NCBI GenBank assembly: GCA_014803435.1 | Contig: JACYFD010000002.1 | Span: 347,016-411,015 of the forward strand | DNA length: 64,000 bases | Origin: Cellulosimicrobium terreum | GTDB lineage: Bacteria > Actinomycetota > Actinomycetes > Actinomycetales > Cellulomonadaceae | Direction of reading: 5' to 3' | Shown here: positions 53,982 through 62,951 of the stretch, in pieces | Numbering within the stretch: the first letter of the stretch is position 1 | Layout: every line of letters begins with the position of its first letter | Translations under genes and position numbers: made by a program | The notes under the pieces: model-generated | Seen by the model: the letters and a program-made list of their open reading frames with translations, nothing else | Told to the model about the DNA's origin: nothing | Database searches by the model: none

Positions 53982-56900
53982 TCAGCCGCAGGTGGGCTGG
54001 CCGTGCTCCGGAGAGGCGACGGTCTCGCGGTCGTCGGCCGTGTCGGACGGGCGTGCGGTGACGGTGGCGGCGCCCGCGGGGGCGTCGGCCGCACGCACGG
54101 CGAACGACTGGTAGGCGTTCTTCCCCGGCGCGACGTCGGCGAACGTCCGCGACCCGAACGGCGTGGAGACCTCGACGTCGAGCGCGACGGCGTCGTCGTT
54201 CGTGACCCGCACGGCCACGTACGGCTTGCCGGCCAGGCAGCGCACGTCCGCCGTCGCCGTGACGAGCAGGTCCGCGGGCAGGCCCGGGTCCGCAGCGCCC
54301 GGGGCGAGCACGCGCAGGGCCGCGAGCCCGGGGCCGCCGTCGGACCACGACGTGCTCAGCGCGACGTACCGCGCGGTCCGGTCCACCGCCAGCACCCCGC
54401 GCTGCGAGCCGCCGGCGACCGTGCCCACGTCGGTGAACGTCAGACCGTCGTCGCTGACCGACACCACGGCGTCGGGAGCACCAGCACCGTCCCACGCCGT
54501 CACGACGTCGCCGACCTCGGCCGGGGCGCCGAGGTCCGTCACCATCCGGCCGTCCGGACCCGGCACCCACGACGTCGCGGGGTCGCCGTCCACCGCCAGC
54601 GCGGGGGACGTCATGCCCTCCGGCAGGACCGATGCGGGGAACGTGAGCGTGCTCAGTGCATGGTCCGCGACGGGGTACGGCGTCGCGTCCGCGAACCGCA
54701 CCGTCGTGCCCGACGCCGTCACCGCGGCCGTGCGGGTCTCGTCCGTCTCGGAGTTGCGGACCTCGACCGTGGTCGGCTCCGTCCCCGCGAGGCGGACCGT
54801 GCGGGCGTCGTCCACGGACACGGTCACGCCGACCGGGGTGACGCCGTCGTCGGTCGCGACGGTCGCGCGCGGGGCGAGGACCACTGCGTCGCCCGCAGGG
54901 ACGGTCACCTCGACCGTCGACGCGTCCGGACCGACCGACTGCGTGCCGGCGAAGACCGGGACCGCGCCGCCGTCGTGCGGGACGGTGACGGTCGTGGTGA
55001 TCTCCGCACCGGTGAGGTTGAACGCGCTCAGGTACCCGTCGAGCGTGCTGACCAGCACACCGTCGGCGTCCGCCGTCGGCGCGGCCCGGTCCGCCTGTGC
55101 GGCGGTGGCCGCGGCGTCACCGGGGACCATCTCGACCAGGCGTGCGCCCGTGTACCCGTCGGCGAGCCGCACGACGTGCCGCTGCTCGGTCGCCTTGGAG
55201 ACCGAGATCGCGCCGTGCTCGGCGGGAGTGCCGCCCGCGCCGCGGACCACGAACCCGGCCTCGTCCTCGACGTTCAGCCAGTCGGCGTCCTCGTCGCGCA
55301 GGACCTCGTCGCCCGTGTAGCGGAACGACGCGGAGTCGGTCCAGGTCTGGCCGTCGAGCGAGGTCTGGACCCGGTACTCCTGGCCTGCCGCGGACTCCCA
55401 GCCGAGCTGCACCTGGGAGACGTCCACGGCGCTGCCGAGGTCGACCTGGACCCACGAGTCGGCGCGCGTCCGGTCGTCGCGCGAGACCGACCAGCGGGTC
55501 GTGGCCTTCCCGTCCGTCACGGCGGCGGCCGGGTTGGCGCCGTCGGCGCTCGACGCCACGGCCGGCCGGCCGGCGGCGACGTCGGTCCCGTCGGGGGCGA
55601 ACGCACGCAGGTGGTACAGCGAGTAGCCGTACTCGGGGTTGCCGCGCACGCCCTGCATGCGGACGTAGCGCGTGGAGACCGGCGCGGGGGCGTCGGCACC
55701 GGCGGGGGTGAGGTCGACCGTGTCGAGGCGGGAGACGTTCACGTCGGCCGGCGCCTTGCCGTAGGCGGACGCGGTGGTCCACGTCTCGCCGTCGGTCGAC
55801 GTCTGGACGAGGTAGCGAGCGCCCGCGCTCGCCTCCCACGCGAGCCGCACGCCGCCGACCGTCGTCTGCTCGCCGAGGTCCACCTGAACCCACGAGTCCG
55901 CGCGCTTGCGGTCCGCGACGGACACCGCCCAGCGCGACGACGCGTTGCCGTCCGTCACCTTGGCGGCACCGCGGCCACCCGCCGAGTCCTCGCTCGACGC
56001 CGTGGCGGGGCGGCCGGCCGCGAGGTCGGGGCCGGAGCCGCCGTCGTCGCCGTACGCGTGGAAGGCGAACATCGAGTAGCCGTACTGGGCGTTGCCCTGC
56101 TGCCCCTGCATGCGCACGTAGCGCGCCTCGACCGGCGCGAACGACAGGTCGTCGACGCGGGCCGCCTTGGCGTCCGCCGGGTCGGCCGGACGCGTGACGG
56201 GCAGGGTCGCGGTCGTCTCGCCCGCGGCCGTGGTGTACGTGCGCGACCCGTCGAGACCGGAGTAGCCGTCCATGTCGAGGTTGCGCACGGACAGGCTCGC
56301 GTCGTCGCCGCCCGCGCCGCTCGACGCGTACAGGGCGGAGCCTGTCGGCAGCGTGACCTGGCCGGCGTACCCGTCACCGATGCCGAACACCGACGACGTC
56401 CCCTCGAACCCGTCGCGCGGCGTCGTGTACGTCGAGACGTTGCGCTCGGCGACCGTCGCGCCGGGGCTGGGGTACAGGTACGGCGTCGAGCCCGAGACGT
56501 GGAACAGCCACGAGTCGTGCCCGGGGACCCAGGGGAACTTCACGAAGCCCTTCTTGCTGGCCGCCGCGGCCCAGGCGTCCGTCGACTGCTGCACGGTCAG
56601 GCCGGGGCCGTCGCCGAAGTCGCGGACTCCCGCCAGGCCGGCGAAGAACTCGTCGTCCGGCGTGGCCTCGACCGGCCCCTGCTCGGACTCCGCAGCCTCG
56701 ACGTGCAGCAGGTAGGAGATCGCGATCTCCGCGCGCGCCTCGGGCTCGTACTTCGGCTCGCCCGAGAACTTCGTGAGCCGGTACTCGGGGGCGTAGCCCT
56801 GGTAGTCCTCGAGCGCCGCGGCGAGCCCCGCCTCCGCGCGGACGGCGTCGGGCTCGCGCAGGACCTGCCCGAGGTACGCCATGGGCAGCACGTCGCGGCC

Positions 56901-57968
56901 GTAGAGGAACTCGCGGTCGTTCACCATGGGCATGAACGGCTCGCCCTGGCCGGACATGACGAGCTTGATGGACTCCCACAGCTCGGCGGAGTTCGGCTGC
57001 TGCGTGAGGATCGACGGCACGGGCTGGTCGTTGAGGATGAACTGGATCGCGTTGCGACCGCCAGAGCGCCAGATGTCCGACTGGTAGTGCGGGCCGAACG
57101 ACCCGTGGTTCTCCACCAGGTAGGTGTCGTAGATCGTCTGCATCGTGTTGCTCGACACCGGCTTGCCCGCGACGACGGCGGGGTTGTTGCGGTCGGCCGT
57201 GGGCTGCCCGGCCGCGTTGCGCGCCCAGTCGCCGAGCTGGTCGGCCCAGCGGGCGGCGTCCGGGTCGTCCGGCGCCCACGCGAGCCCGGGGGAGAGCGCC
57301 TGGGTGTAGACGCCGGCCTCTTCCTGCGCCGTGTCACCCTCGTGCTTGCCGGTCGGCCAGTCGGCCGTCCAGCTCCCGGACATCGGGTCCTTGCCGAAGT
57401 CGAGATCGGCCGTGTACTGCGACTGGCCGGTCGCGATGGTCGTGAGGTTCTCCTGCGTGGTCGCGTCGAGCTCGTCCCACATCAGGCGGCCGGCGTCGAG
57501 GAAGTACGACTGGAAGGTCGAGTCCCAGAAGAGCCGCTTGCCCCACGTCCCGGCAGGGTCCACGAACCGGTTGGTCGCGGCGTAGTGCGTGATCGTGGAG
57601 ATCGTCTGCTCGCGCAGGACGTCCTCGGACACGCCGGCGATCTCGGCGTCGTACTCGCCGTGGGTCAGCAGCACGGCGTTCCCCAGCACCACCGCGAAGT
57701 TCATGTCCTTGGACTGGTAGACGCCCGCGCCCTCGTCCCAGATCGTCTCGACCCAGTTGGTGTGGCGCAGCAGGGCCTCGTAGTAGTCGGCGGCGATCGG
57801 GTCGGGGGCGCCGTGCTCGGCGGTCGTCGTCCCGGTGCCCGACGGCGCGGGGTCGGCCTGCGCCGCCGTGCTCGGTGCCAGCAGCGCCACGGAGGCGGCG
57901 AGGGCTGCGGCCGTCGCGAGCGCGGTTCCGCGTCGTGGGGTGCGGAGGTTCGGAGTCGGCATCGACAT
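53982..57968 (-). CDS. Secreted multi-domain protein with discoidin-like (F5/8C) domains, probable glycan-active enzyme
   Basis: A product of 1328 residues with a signal peptide (about 1-38). The N-terminal 570 residues look like an alpha-helical toroid-type catalytic region (NFAVVLGNAVLL, GTWGKRLFWDSTFQSYFLDAGRLMWDEL, NHGSFGPHYQSDIWRSGGR, KFPWVPGHDSWLFHVSG) that I cannot place in a named family. Two related units follow, each with RYVRMQGxxGNxxYGYS and an F5/8C domain (TDGxxxxRWxVS...ADSWVQVDLG); a third, weaker one ends near residue 1230. The C-terminal part (RCLAGKPYVAVRVTN...YQSFAVR) is shared with the GH97 protein next door. A LacI-type palindrome precedes it. No cell-wall anchor. Confidence 0.8.
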   Translation of the reverse strand: MSMPTPNLRTPRRGTALATAAALAASVALLAPSTAAQADPAPSGTGTTTAEHGAPDPIAADYYEALLRHTNWVETIWDEGAGVYQSKDMNFAVVLGNAVLLTHGEYDAEIAGVSEDVLREQTISTITHYAATNRFVDPAGTWGKRLFWDSTFQSYFLDAGRLMWDELDATTQENLTTIATGQSQYTADLDFGKDPMSGSWTADWPTGKHEGDTAQEEAGVYTQALSPGLAWAPDDPDAARWADQLGDWARNAAGQPTADRNNPAVVAGKPVSSNTMQTIYDTYLVENHGSFGPHYQSDIWRSGGRNAIQFILNDQPVPSILTQQPNSAELWESIKLVMSGQGEPFMPMVNDREFLYGRDVLPMAYLGQVLREPDAVRAEAGLAAALEDYQGYAPEYRLTKFSGEPKYEPEARAEIAISYLLHVEAAESEQGPVEATPDDEFFAGLAGVRDFGDGPGLTVQQSTDAWAAAASKKGFVKFPWVPGHDSWLFHVSGSTPYLYPSPGATVAERNVSTYTTPRDGFEGTSSVFGIGDGYAGQVTLPTGSALYASSGAGGDDASLSVRNLDMDGYSGLDGSRTYTTAAGETTATLPVTRPADPADAKAARVDDLSFAPVEARYVRMQGQQGNAQYGYSMFAFHAYGDDGGSGPDLAAGRPATASSEDSAGGRGAAKVTDGNASSRWAVSVADRKRADSWVQVDLGEQTTVGGVRLAWEASAGARYLVQTSTDGETWTTASAYGKAPADVNVSRLDTVDLTPAGADAPAPVSTRYVRMQGVRGNPEYGYSLYHLRAFAPDGTDVAAGRPAVASSADGANPAAAVTDGKATTRWSVSRDDRTRADSWVQVDLGSAVDVSQVQLGWESAAGQEYRVQTSLDGQTWTDSASFRYTGDEVLRDEDADWLNVEDEAGFVVRGAGGTPAEHGAISVSKATEQRHVVRLADGYTGARLVEMVPGDAAATAAQADRAAPTADADGVLVSTLDGYLSAFNLTGAEITTTVTVPHDGGAVPVFAGTQSVGPDASTVEVTVPAGDAVVLAPRATVATDDGVTPVGVTVSVDDARTVRLAGTEPTTVEVRNSETDETRTAAVTASGTTVRFADATPYPVADHALSTLTFPASVLPEGMTSPALAVDGDPATSWVPGPDGRMVTDLGAPAEVGDVVTAWDGAGAPDAVVSVSDDGLTFTDVGTVAGGSQRGVLAVDRTARYVALSTSWSDGGPGLAALRVLAPGAADPGLPADLLVTATADVRCLAGKPYVAVRVTNDDAVALDVEVSTPFGSRTFADVAPGKNAYQSFAVRAADAPAGAATVTARPSDTADDRETVASPEHGQPTCG

Positions 57969-58032
57969 CCCTTTCGTGGAGCCACCGGCGGTGGTGGCGG
58001 TCGTCCTGCTGACGACGGCGGGGTCGTCATCT

Positions 58033-58044
58033 GACAGCGTTGTC
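58033..58044. promoter_or_regulatory. LacI-type palindrome before the discoidin-domain gene
   Basis: GACAGCGTTGTC, 65 bases upstream of the minus-strand start at 57968. The identical 12 bases occur before the GH97 gene (61946-61957). Symmetry and central CG suit a LacI-family repressor. Confidence 0.68.
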
Positions 58045-58105
58045 TATTAGAACAGAGGAACGCGGGCCGGGGCCAGCCAGGTCGTGGACCTCAGCCGTGC
58101 TGCGG

Positions 58106-58163
58106 CCGAACCCCGGGTTACGCACCGATCCGACGTCGGAAAGGTGCGCAACCCGGGGTTCGG
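58106..58163. repeat. Gene-end palindromic repeat, family 2 (copy C)
   Basis: Begins CCGAACCCCGGGTTACGCAC and ends GTGCGCAACCCGGGGTTCGG. It lies 5 bases past the stop of the GH97 gene (minus strand) and probably terminates it, separating it from the discoidin-domain gene's promoter. Confidence 0.8.
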
Positions 58164-58168
58164 GCCGG

Positions 58169-61100
58169 TCAGGCGCAGTCGATCGCCGGGACCTCGACGG
58201 ACAGCTCGGCGTGGAGGTCCTCACCGCCGAGGGCGCCCGTCGCGACCACGGTCGCGGTCGACGCCTGGACGGCGACCTGCCTCGTCGCGAACGACTGGTA
58301 GCCCGATGCCCCGGGGACGACGTCGGCCACCGTGCGGTCGCCGAACTGCGTGCGCAGGGCGAGTGCCAGGTCGACCGGTACGTCCTCGGCGTTCGTCGCA
58401 CGCACGGCGACGAACGCCTTGCCCGCGAGGCACCGAGGCTGGACCTCGACCGTCACCGCGACCGCCTCGTCGGTGGGCGAGACCAGCACGCCACGCGACG
58501 GGGACAGCTCGACGTGGTCGACGTTGACGTTCCCGGTGTCCGCGGCCTCGAACCGCAGACCCACGGTTCCCGACCCGTCGCCGAACGTGACGCGTGCCGG
58601 GGCGGTGAGACCCCAGCGGCGCCACCGCTCCGCGTCCTGACCGAGGTTGGGGAACGCGAGCGGTCGCACGGCCTCCCCGTCGACCGTCAGCGAGAGCTGT
58701 CGGTCGAGCGGGGCGACGACCATCCCGTTGGCATACCGGAACGACACGTCGTAGGCCGTGCCGGCGACCGTGTCGACGTCGACCTCGAACGCCGCGCCGA
58801 GTGCCGACAGCGTGCGGGCGAAGCCGGTCCCCGTGTACCCCGGGTGCTCCTTCGACGTGGCTGCGCCACCCGACAGCGTGCCGGTCTCGGCCTCCAGGAG
58901 CAGCGGGGTCCGCTGTGCCGCGACCGTCTCGGACAGCACGGTCGCAGAGTCGCCGGCCGCGTCGTCGAGCAGCTCGGCCGTGCGGCTGAGCCCGCGGTCC
59001 ACGGCGTCGTCGTCCCCGCGCACCGCGGCGCGCAGGGCGGCGGTCAGGGCGTCACGGGCGGCCGCGGCCACCGTGGCGTCGAGGTCTCCCGACGCCTCGG
59101 CGTCTCGGAGCGCGACCAGGAGGGCCGGGAGGCCGACCCGCTCGCCGAGCCAGGGCGACACCGCCGAGTCGAGCGCGTCGAGCGTCTCGGCCCCCACCTC
59201 GTCGGCGTCGCGTGACACCACGGCAGAGCGGACGGACTGGGCCGCCTGCTCGACGCCCGCGAGGTCGCCGGCGGACGCCGCGTCGGTCATCGACGCGACC
59301 CGCGTGCGGAGGACGCGCGCGGCGCTCGGAGCGAGGTCGCCGCTCGCGCTCGCCGTGTCCAGGACGGCGTCGAGCGCCGCTGCGTCGGGGAACGGCACGA
59401 GCTCGACGTCGTCGGCCGTGCCGCCTCCGTCCGACCCGGTCTCGATCGCGACGGTGTGGGTCGGCGCGTACGCGATCGCGTCCGCGTCGACGCCGAAGGT
59501 CAGCTCGCGCGTCTGCCCGCCGCCGATGCGCGCAGACGGTGCGTCGACGGGCTCGCCGTCGACCAGGACCCGGGCCGAGGTGACCGACGTGCCGTCGTTC
59601 CGTGCGACGAGCGAGACCTCGACCTGGTGGGTCTGCGGGTCGTACGACGTCGTGGGGGCACCGGTCGCCTCCACGCGCGGCCGCTCGTACGCGCGGAGCT
59701 CCGCGACGTCGGACGCGGTCGCGGGACGCAGCCGGACCGCCTGCCCGCCCGCGCCGACGAGCGACGCGCTGAGCACGTCGTCCGATGTCACGAGCGAACG
59801 TGTGACCTCGACCGCGGTCGGGTTGCCCTTCCAGCTCGCGTCCTGCGCGTCGGCCCAGACCTCCGCGACGTAGGTGACGTCGTCGTCCAGCATGTCGAGC
59901 GGCACGTCGAGCGTGCGGTCGTTCTCGTCCGTGACGACGCCGACGTACCAGGTGTCGCCGCTGCGGCGCGCGGTCGTGACGTGGTCGCCGATCTCGGCGT
60001 CCACGTGCGACTCGTCCCACGTGGCCGGCATGCCGCGCAGGTACTCGAACGCCTCCGGGTGCTTGCCGTAGTTCTCCGGGGTGTCCGCGAGCATCTGCAG
60101 CGGGCTGTAGAACGTGGTGTACAGCGCGAGCTGCGTCGTGGTCGTCGTCTGCACGCGGGTCTTCAGGTTGGCCGGGTCCCACAGCACGTCGAGGACGCCC
60201 GGCGTGTAGTCCGCGGGGCCGCCGATCCAGCGCGTGAAGGGCAGGATCGTCGCCTGTGCCGGCGGGTTGCCGTTCGAGCCCATGTAGTTCTGCTGCTCCA
60301 TGCCCGCGACGCCCTCGCCCGTCATCATGTTCGGGTAGGTGCGCTCCTTGCCGGTGGGCTTGATCGCCTCGTGCGCGTTCACCGAGATCTTGTGCCGCGC
60401 CGCCGCATCGACCACGCGCTGGTAGTGCTTCACGGCCTCCTGGTCGTAGTGGCTGCGGTTCACCCCGCCGAGCTCGAACCGGGTCGCGTAGCCCGTCTTG
60501 ATCGCGTGGACGCCCCACTCCTCGTACTGGCTGAAGATGTCCTCCATGTGGGCGTCGTAGTAGTCGACGTAGCCACGCGTCTCGTTGTGCGCCACGAATC
60601 CGACGCCCTTGCTCTCGGCGTAGGCCAGGACCTCGTCGATGTCGACGTCGGCCTGCGGCGTGACGAAGTCCTGGTTGGTCCAGGAGCCGCCGGAGTTCGT
60701 GTTCCAGCCCTCGGCGAGGACGTACTTCGCGCCCGCGTCGGCGGCGAGGTCGACGTAGTCCTTGATGCGCTGCGTGGTCGCCCCGTGCTTCGGGCCCGCG
60801 TTCCACGTCGTGTCGCGCCGCTGCAGCTCCCACCACACGCCGGTGTAGGTGGCCGGCTCGATCCAGTCCGTCGTGTCGTCGACGCCGTCGCCGTCCGAGT
60901 CGACGTCGCAGAAGGCGCACGGGTCGTTGAGGTTCTGGACCAGGTGCGACTCGGCGAGGTCGCCCGCCGCGCGCCCGACCTGGACGGTGCGCCACGGCGT
61001 GACGACGTCCTGCTCGGTCGCGTCCAGGACGGCCTTGGTGCCGTCGGGCAGGGCGATGAGGTCGCTCACGAGCGTCCCGGGCTCACCGTCCACGCGCTTG

Positions 61101-61882
61101 AGCGTCATGCTCGCGTAGTCCGTCAGGTCGGCCTCGTGCACGGCGAGGAACAGGTCGTCGGCGCGCGAGAACGTGATGGGGGTCTGCGCCGTCGCGACGT
61201 CCCCGACCGGCACCGTCATGTAGTGCTTCTCGTCCGCGTTCCAGTCCTTGCCGGCCTTGATGTAGTAGGCGGTCAGGTCCGCGGGGAGCGCGAACTCCGT
61301 CGACTCGGACGTGACGACGAACGGGCCGTCGAGCGCGGGCTGCTGCGGCAAGACGTAGCGGAAGCCGACGCCGTCGTCGAAGACCCGCGCGACGACGTCG
61401 ATCTCCAGGCCTGACGTGTGACGCGCGTGGACCGTGAGCTCGTTCGCACGGTTGCGCACCGAGGACTGGGTGCCCCACGCGGGCGTCCATGTCTCGTCGA
61501 TCTCGTCGCGCTCCACCGACTCGATCGTCATGCCGGACGTCAGGTCGACGTCGGGGTCGCGCAGGGCGAGGCCCAGGCCGGACGCGCCGACGACGGTCGT
61601 CGTGCCGTCCCGGACGACGTCGTAGGTGAGCCGGCCGTCGACGACCCCGAGCGTGAGGTCGAGGCTCCCGTCGGGCGACGTGACCTCCTCACCGGAGATC
61701 TGCGCCACGGGGGGCGCGTCCGCCGCGCCGGTCGGGGACGTCGCCGCGAGAGCCGGCACGCCGGCACCGACGGGCGCGAGGAGGGCGAGCGCCAGCCCGA
61801 TGCCGGTCGCGCGGCGGCGGGCGGTGCGCCCGGTGCCGGGTGGGAGGGGTGGTGCGGGGAGGTCGTGCGTGCGCGGTCGCAT
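58169..61882 (-). CDS. Secreted GH97 alpha-glucosidase with carbohydrate-binding and C-terminal modules
   Basis: A product of 1237 residues with a signal peptide (about 1-46). The GH97 N-domain (TSPDGSLDLTLGVVDGRLTYDVVRDG) leads to the TIM barrel. Glu residues match SusB-type inverting alpha-glucosidases: VAHNETRGYVDYY (about 431), VNAHEAIKPTGKERTYPN (about 502) and GVAGMEQQNYMG (about 529); the stretch HAIKTGY lacks the Asp nucleophile of GH97 alpha-galactosidases. PCAFCDVDSDGDGVDD is a calcium-binding-like insertion. After the GH97 C-domain come a helical region (about 830-960), a CBM-like domain (YTGTGFARTLS...VNVDHVEL) and a module shared with the neighbouring secreted protein (RCLAGKAFVAVRATN...YQSFATR). 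A LacI-type palindrome precedes it. Confidence 0.93.
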   Translation of the reverse strand: MRPRTHDLPAPPLPPGTGRTARRRATGIGLALALLAPVGAGVPALAATSPTGAADAPPVAQISGEEVTSPDGSLDLTLGVVDGRLTYDVVRDGTTTVVGASGLGLALRDPDVDLTSGMTIESVERDEIDETWTPAWGTQSSVRNRANELTVHARHTSGLEIDVVARVFDDGVGFRYVLPQQPALDGPFVVTSESTEFALPADLTAYYIKAGKDWNADEKHYMTVPVGDVATAQTPITFSRADDLFLAVHEADLTDYASMTLKRVDGEPGTLVSDLIALPDGTKAVLDATEQDVVTPWRTVQVGRAAGDLAESHLVQNLNDPCAFCDVDSDGDGVDDTTDWIEPATYTGVWWELQRRDTTWNAGPKHGATTQRIKDYVDLAADAGAKYVLAEGWNTNSGGSWTNQDFVTPQADVDIDEVLAYAESKGVGFVAHNETRGYVDYYDAHMEDIFSQYEEWGVHAIKTGYATRFELGGVNRSHYDQEAVKHYQRVVDAAARHKISVNAHEAIKPTGKERTYPNMMTGEGVAGMEQQNYMGSNGNPPAQATILPFTRWIGGPADYTPGVLDVLWDPANLKTRVQTTTTTQLALYTTFYSPLQMLADTPENYGKHPEAFEYLRGMPATWDESHVDAEIGDHVTTARRSGDTWYVGVVTDENDRTLDVPLDMLDDDVTYVAEVWADAQDASWKGNPTAVEVTRSLVTSDDVLSASLVGAGGQAVRLRPATASDVAELRAYERPRVEATGAPTTSYDPQTHQVEVSLVARNDGTSVTSARVLVDGEPVDAPSARIGGGQTRELTFGVDADAIAYAPTHTVAIETGSDGGGTADDVELVPFPDAAALDAVLDTASASGDLAPSAARVLRTRVASMTDAASAGDLAGVEQAAQSVRSAVVSRDADEVGAETLDALDSAVSPWLGERVGLPALLVALRDAEASGDLDATVAAAARDALTAALRAAVRGDDDAVDRGLSRTAELLDDAAGDSATVLSETVAAQRTPLLLEAETGTLSGGAATSKEHPGYTGTGFARTLSALGAAFEVDVDTVAGTAYDVSFRYANGMVVAPLDRQLSLTVDGEAVRPLAFPNLGQDAERWRRWGLTAPARVTFGDGSGTVGLRFEAADTGNVNVDHVELSPSRGVLVSPTDEAVAVTVEVQPRCLAGKAFVAVRATNAEDVPVDLALALRTQFGDRTVADVVPGASGYQSFATRQVAVQASTATVVATGALGGEDLHAELSVEVPAIDCA

Positions 61883-61945
61883 GCCGTGCGGCTCCTTGAC
61901 GTCGTCGTCGGGTAGGGGTGGGACAGCTCGGCGGGCGCCGAGACA

Positions 61946-61957
61946 GACAGCGTTGTC
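61946..61957. promoter_or_regulatory. LacI-type palindrome before the GH97 gene
   Basis: GACAGCGTTGTC, about 64 bases upstream of the minus-strand start at 61882, identical to 58033-58044. The two promoters are probably bound by the same regulator, which is not in the window. Confidence 0.68.
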
Positions 61958-62003
61958 AGATGAAAACGATGGGCCGGACCGGAAGGGAGGAGCCCGGTCG
62001 GGG

Positions 62004-62042
62004 CGAGGTAGAGGCCTGGTCGCGGACCAGGCCTCTACCTCG
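62004..62042 (-). terminator. Perfect 18-bp hairpin after the MalG-type permease
   Basis: 62004-62021 pairs with 62025-62042 around the loop GCG, starting 3 bases past the permease stop. The arm CTACCTCGG recalls family 1 repeats. It probably ends the transporter operon. Confidence 0.8.
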
Positions 62043-62045
62043 GCG

Positions 62046-62951
62046 TCAGCCCTTGACCGAGCCGGACATCAGGCCACCGACGAAGTACTTGCCGAGGATG
62101 ATGTACACGATCAGGGTCGGCAGGGACGCGAAGAGCGCACCCGCCATGGACACGCCGTAGTTCTGCAGCAGCGCGCCGTTGGCCAGGTTGTTCAGGGCGA
62201 CGGTGACCGGGCCGTTGCCGCTCGAGGAGAAGAACACGGCGAACAGGAAGTCGTTCCACGCGTTCGTGAACTGCCAGATGAGCACGACCACGAAGCTCGG
62301 GATCGAGATCGGCAGGACGACCGACCAGTACGTGCGCAGCAGCCCCGCACCGTCGACGCGCGCGGCCTCGATGAGCTCGTTCGGGATGGTCAGGTAGTAG
62401 TTGCGGAAGATCAGCGTCGTGATCGGGATGCCGTAGACGACGTGCAGCAGGATCAGCGTCGGGATGCCGCTGGGGACGCCCATGTCGAGGACCAGCTTGG
62501 TCAGCGGGATCATCACGGCCTGGTACGGGATGAACATCCCGAAGAGGATGAGCGTGAACACGAGGTTCGCGCCCTTGAACGTCCAGCGTGCGAGGACGAA
62601 CCCGTTGAGCGAGCCCAGCATCGCCGAGATGATCGATGCCGGGATCACCATCTCCAGCGTGCGCAGGATCGCGGGGGAGAGCGTGGTCCACGCCGTCTGC
62701 CAGTTGTCGGTCGTCCAGAGCTCGGGGAGCGACCACGCGCGGGACGGTGCGGCGTCGCCGGGTCCCTTGAAGCTCGTCACGATCAGGACGTAGACCGGGA
62801 TGAGCACGATCACGACGAAGAACAGCAGCAGCGCGTAACGGAGCGTGCGGGACAGCCCGAACCGCTCCTTGCCGCCGTCGGGCCGCAGGTCGAGGGGACG
62901 GCCGTCGGTGCCGGTGGGTGCTCCGGTCGCGGGCTCGGTGGTGGTGGTCAT
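62046..62951 (-). CDS. Sugar ABC transporter permease, MalG type
   Basis: The 301-residue protein has a polar N-terminus, about six membrane helices and the EAA loop IEAARVDGAGLLRTYWSVVLPISIPS, ending GGLMSGSVKG. ATG 62951 overlaps the upstream permease stop (ATGA). Next to a secreted GH97 alpha-glucosidase, it most likely helps import released malto-oligosaccharides or another alpha-glucoside. No ATPase gene nearby. Confidence 0.93.
   Translation of the reverse strand: MTTTTEPATGAPTGTDGRPLDLRPDGGKERFGLSRTLRYALLLFFVVIVLIPVYVLIVTSFKGPGDAAPSRAWSLPELWTTDNWQTAWTTLSPAILRTLEMVIPASIISAMLGSLNGFVLARWTFKGANLVFTLILFGMFIPYQAVMIPLTKLVLDMGVPSGIPTLILLHVVYGIPITTLIFRNYYLTIPNELIEAARVDGAGLLRTYWSVVLPISIPSFVVVLIWQFTNAWNDFLFAVFFSSSGNGPVTVALNNLANGALLQNYGVSMAGALFASLPTLIVYIILGKYFVGGLMSGSVKG

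Noticed and set aside
52479..58034. Open frame of 1851 codons on the plus strand across the discoidin-domain gene
   Set aside because: It is antisense to a gene with clear signal peptide, domains and codon pattern. The translation is Arg/Gly/Val-rich without family likeness, an effect of extreme GC content.
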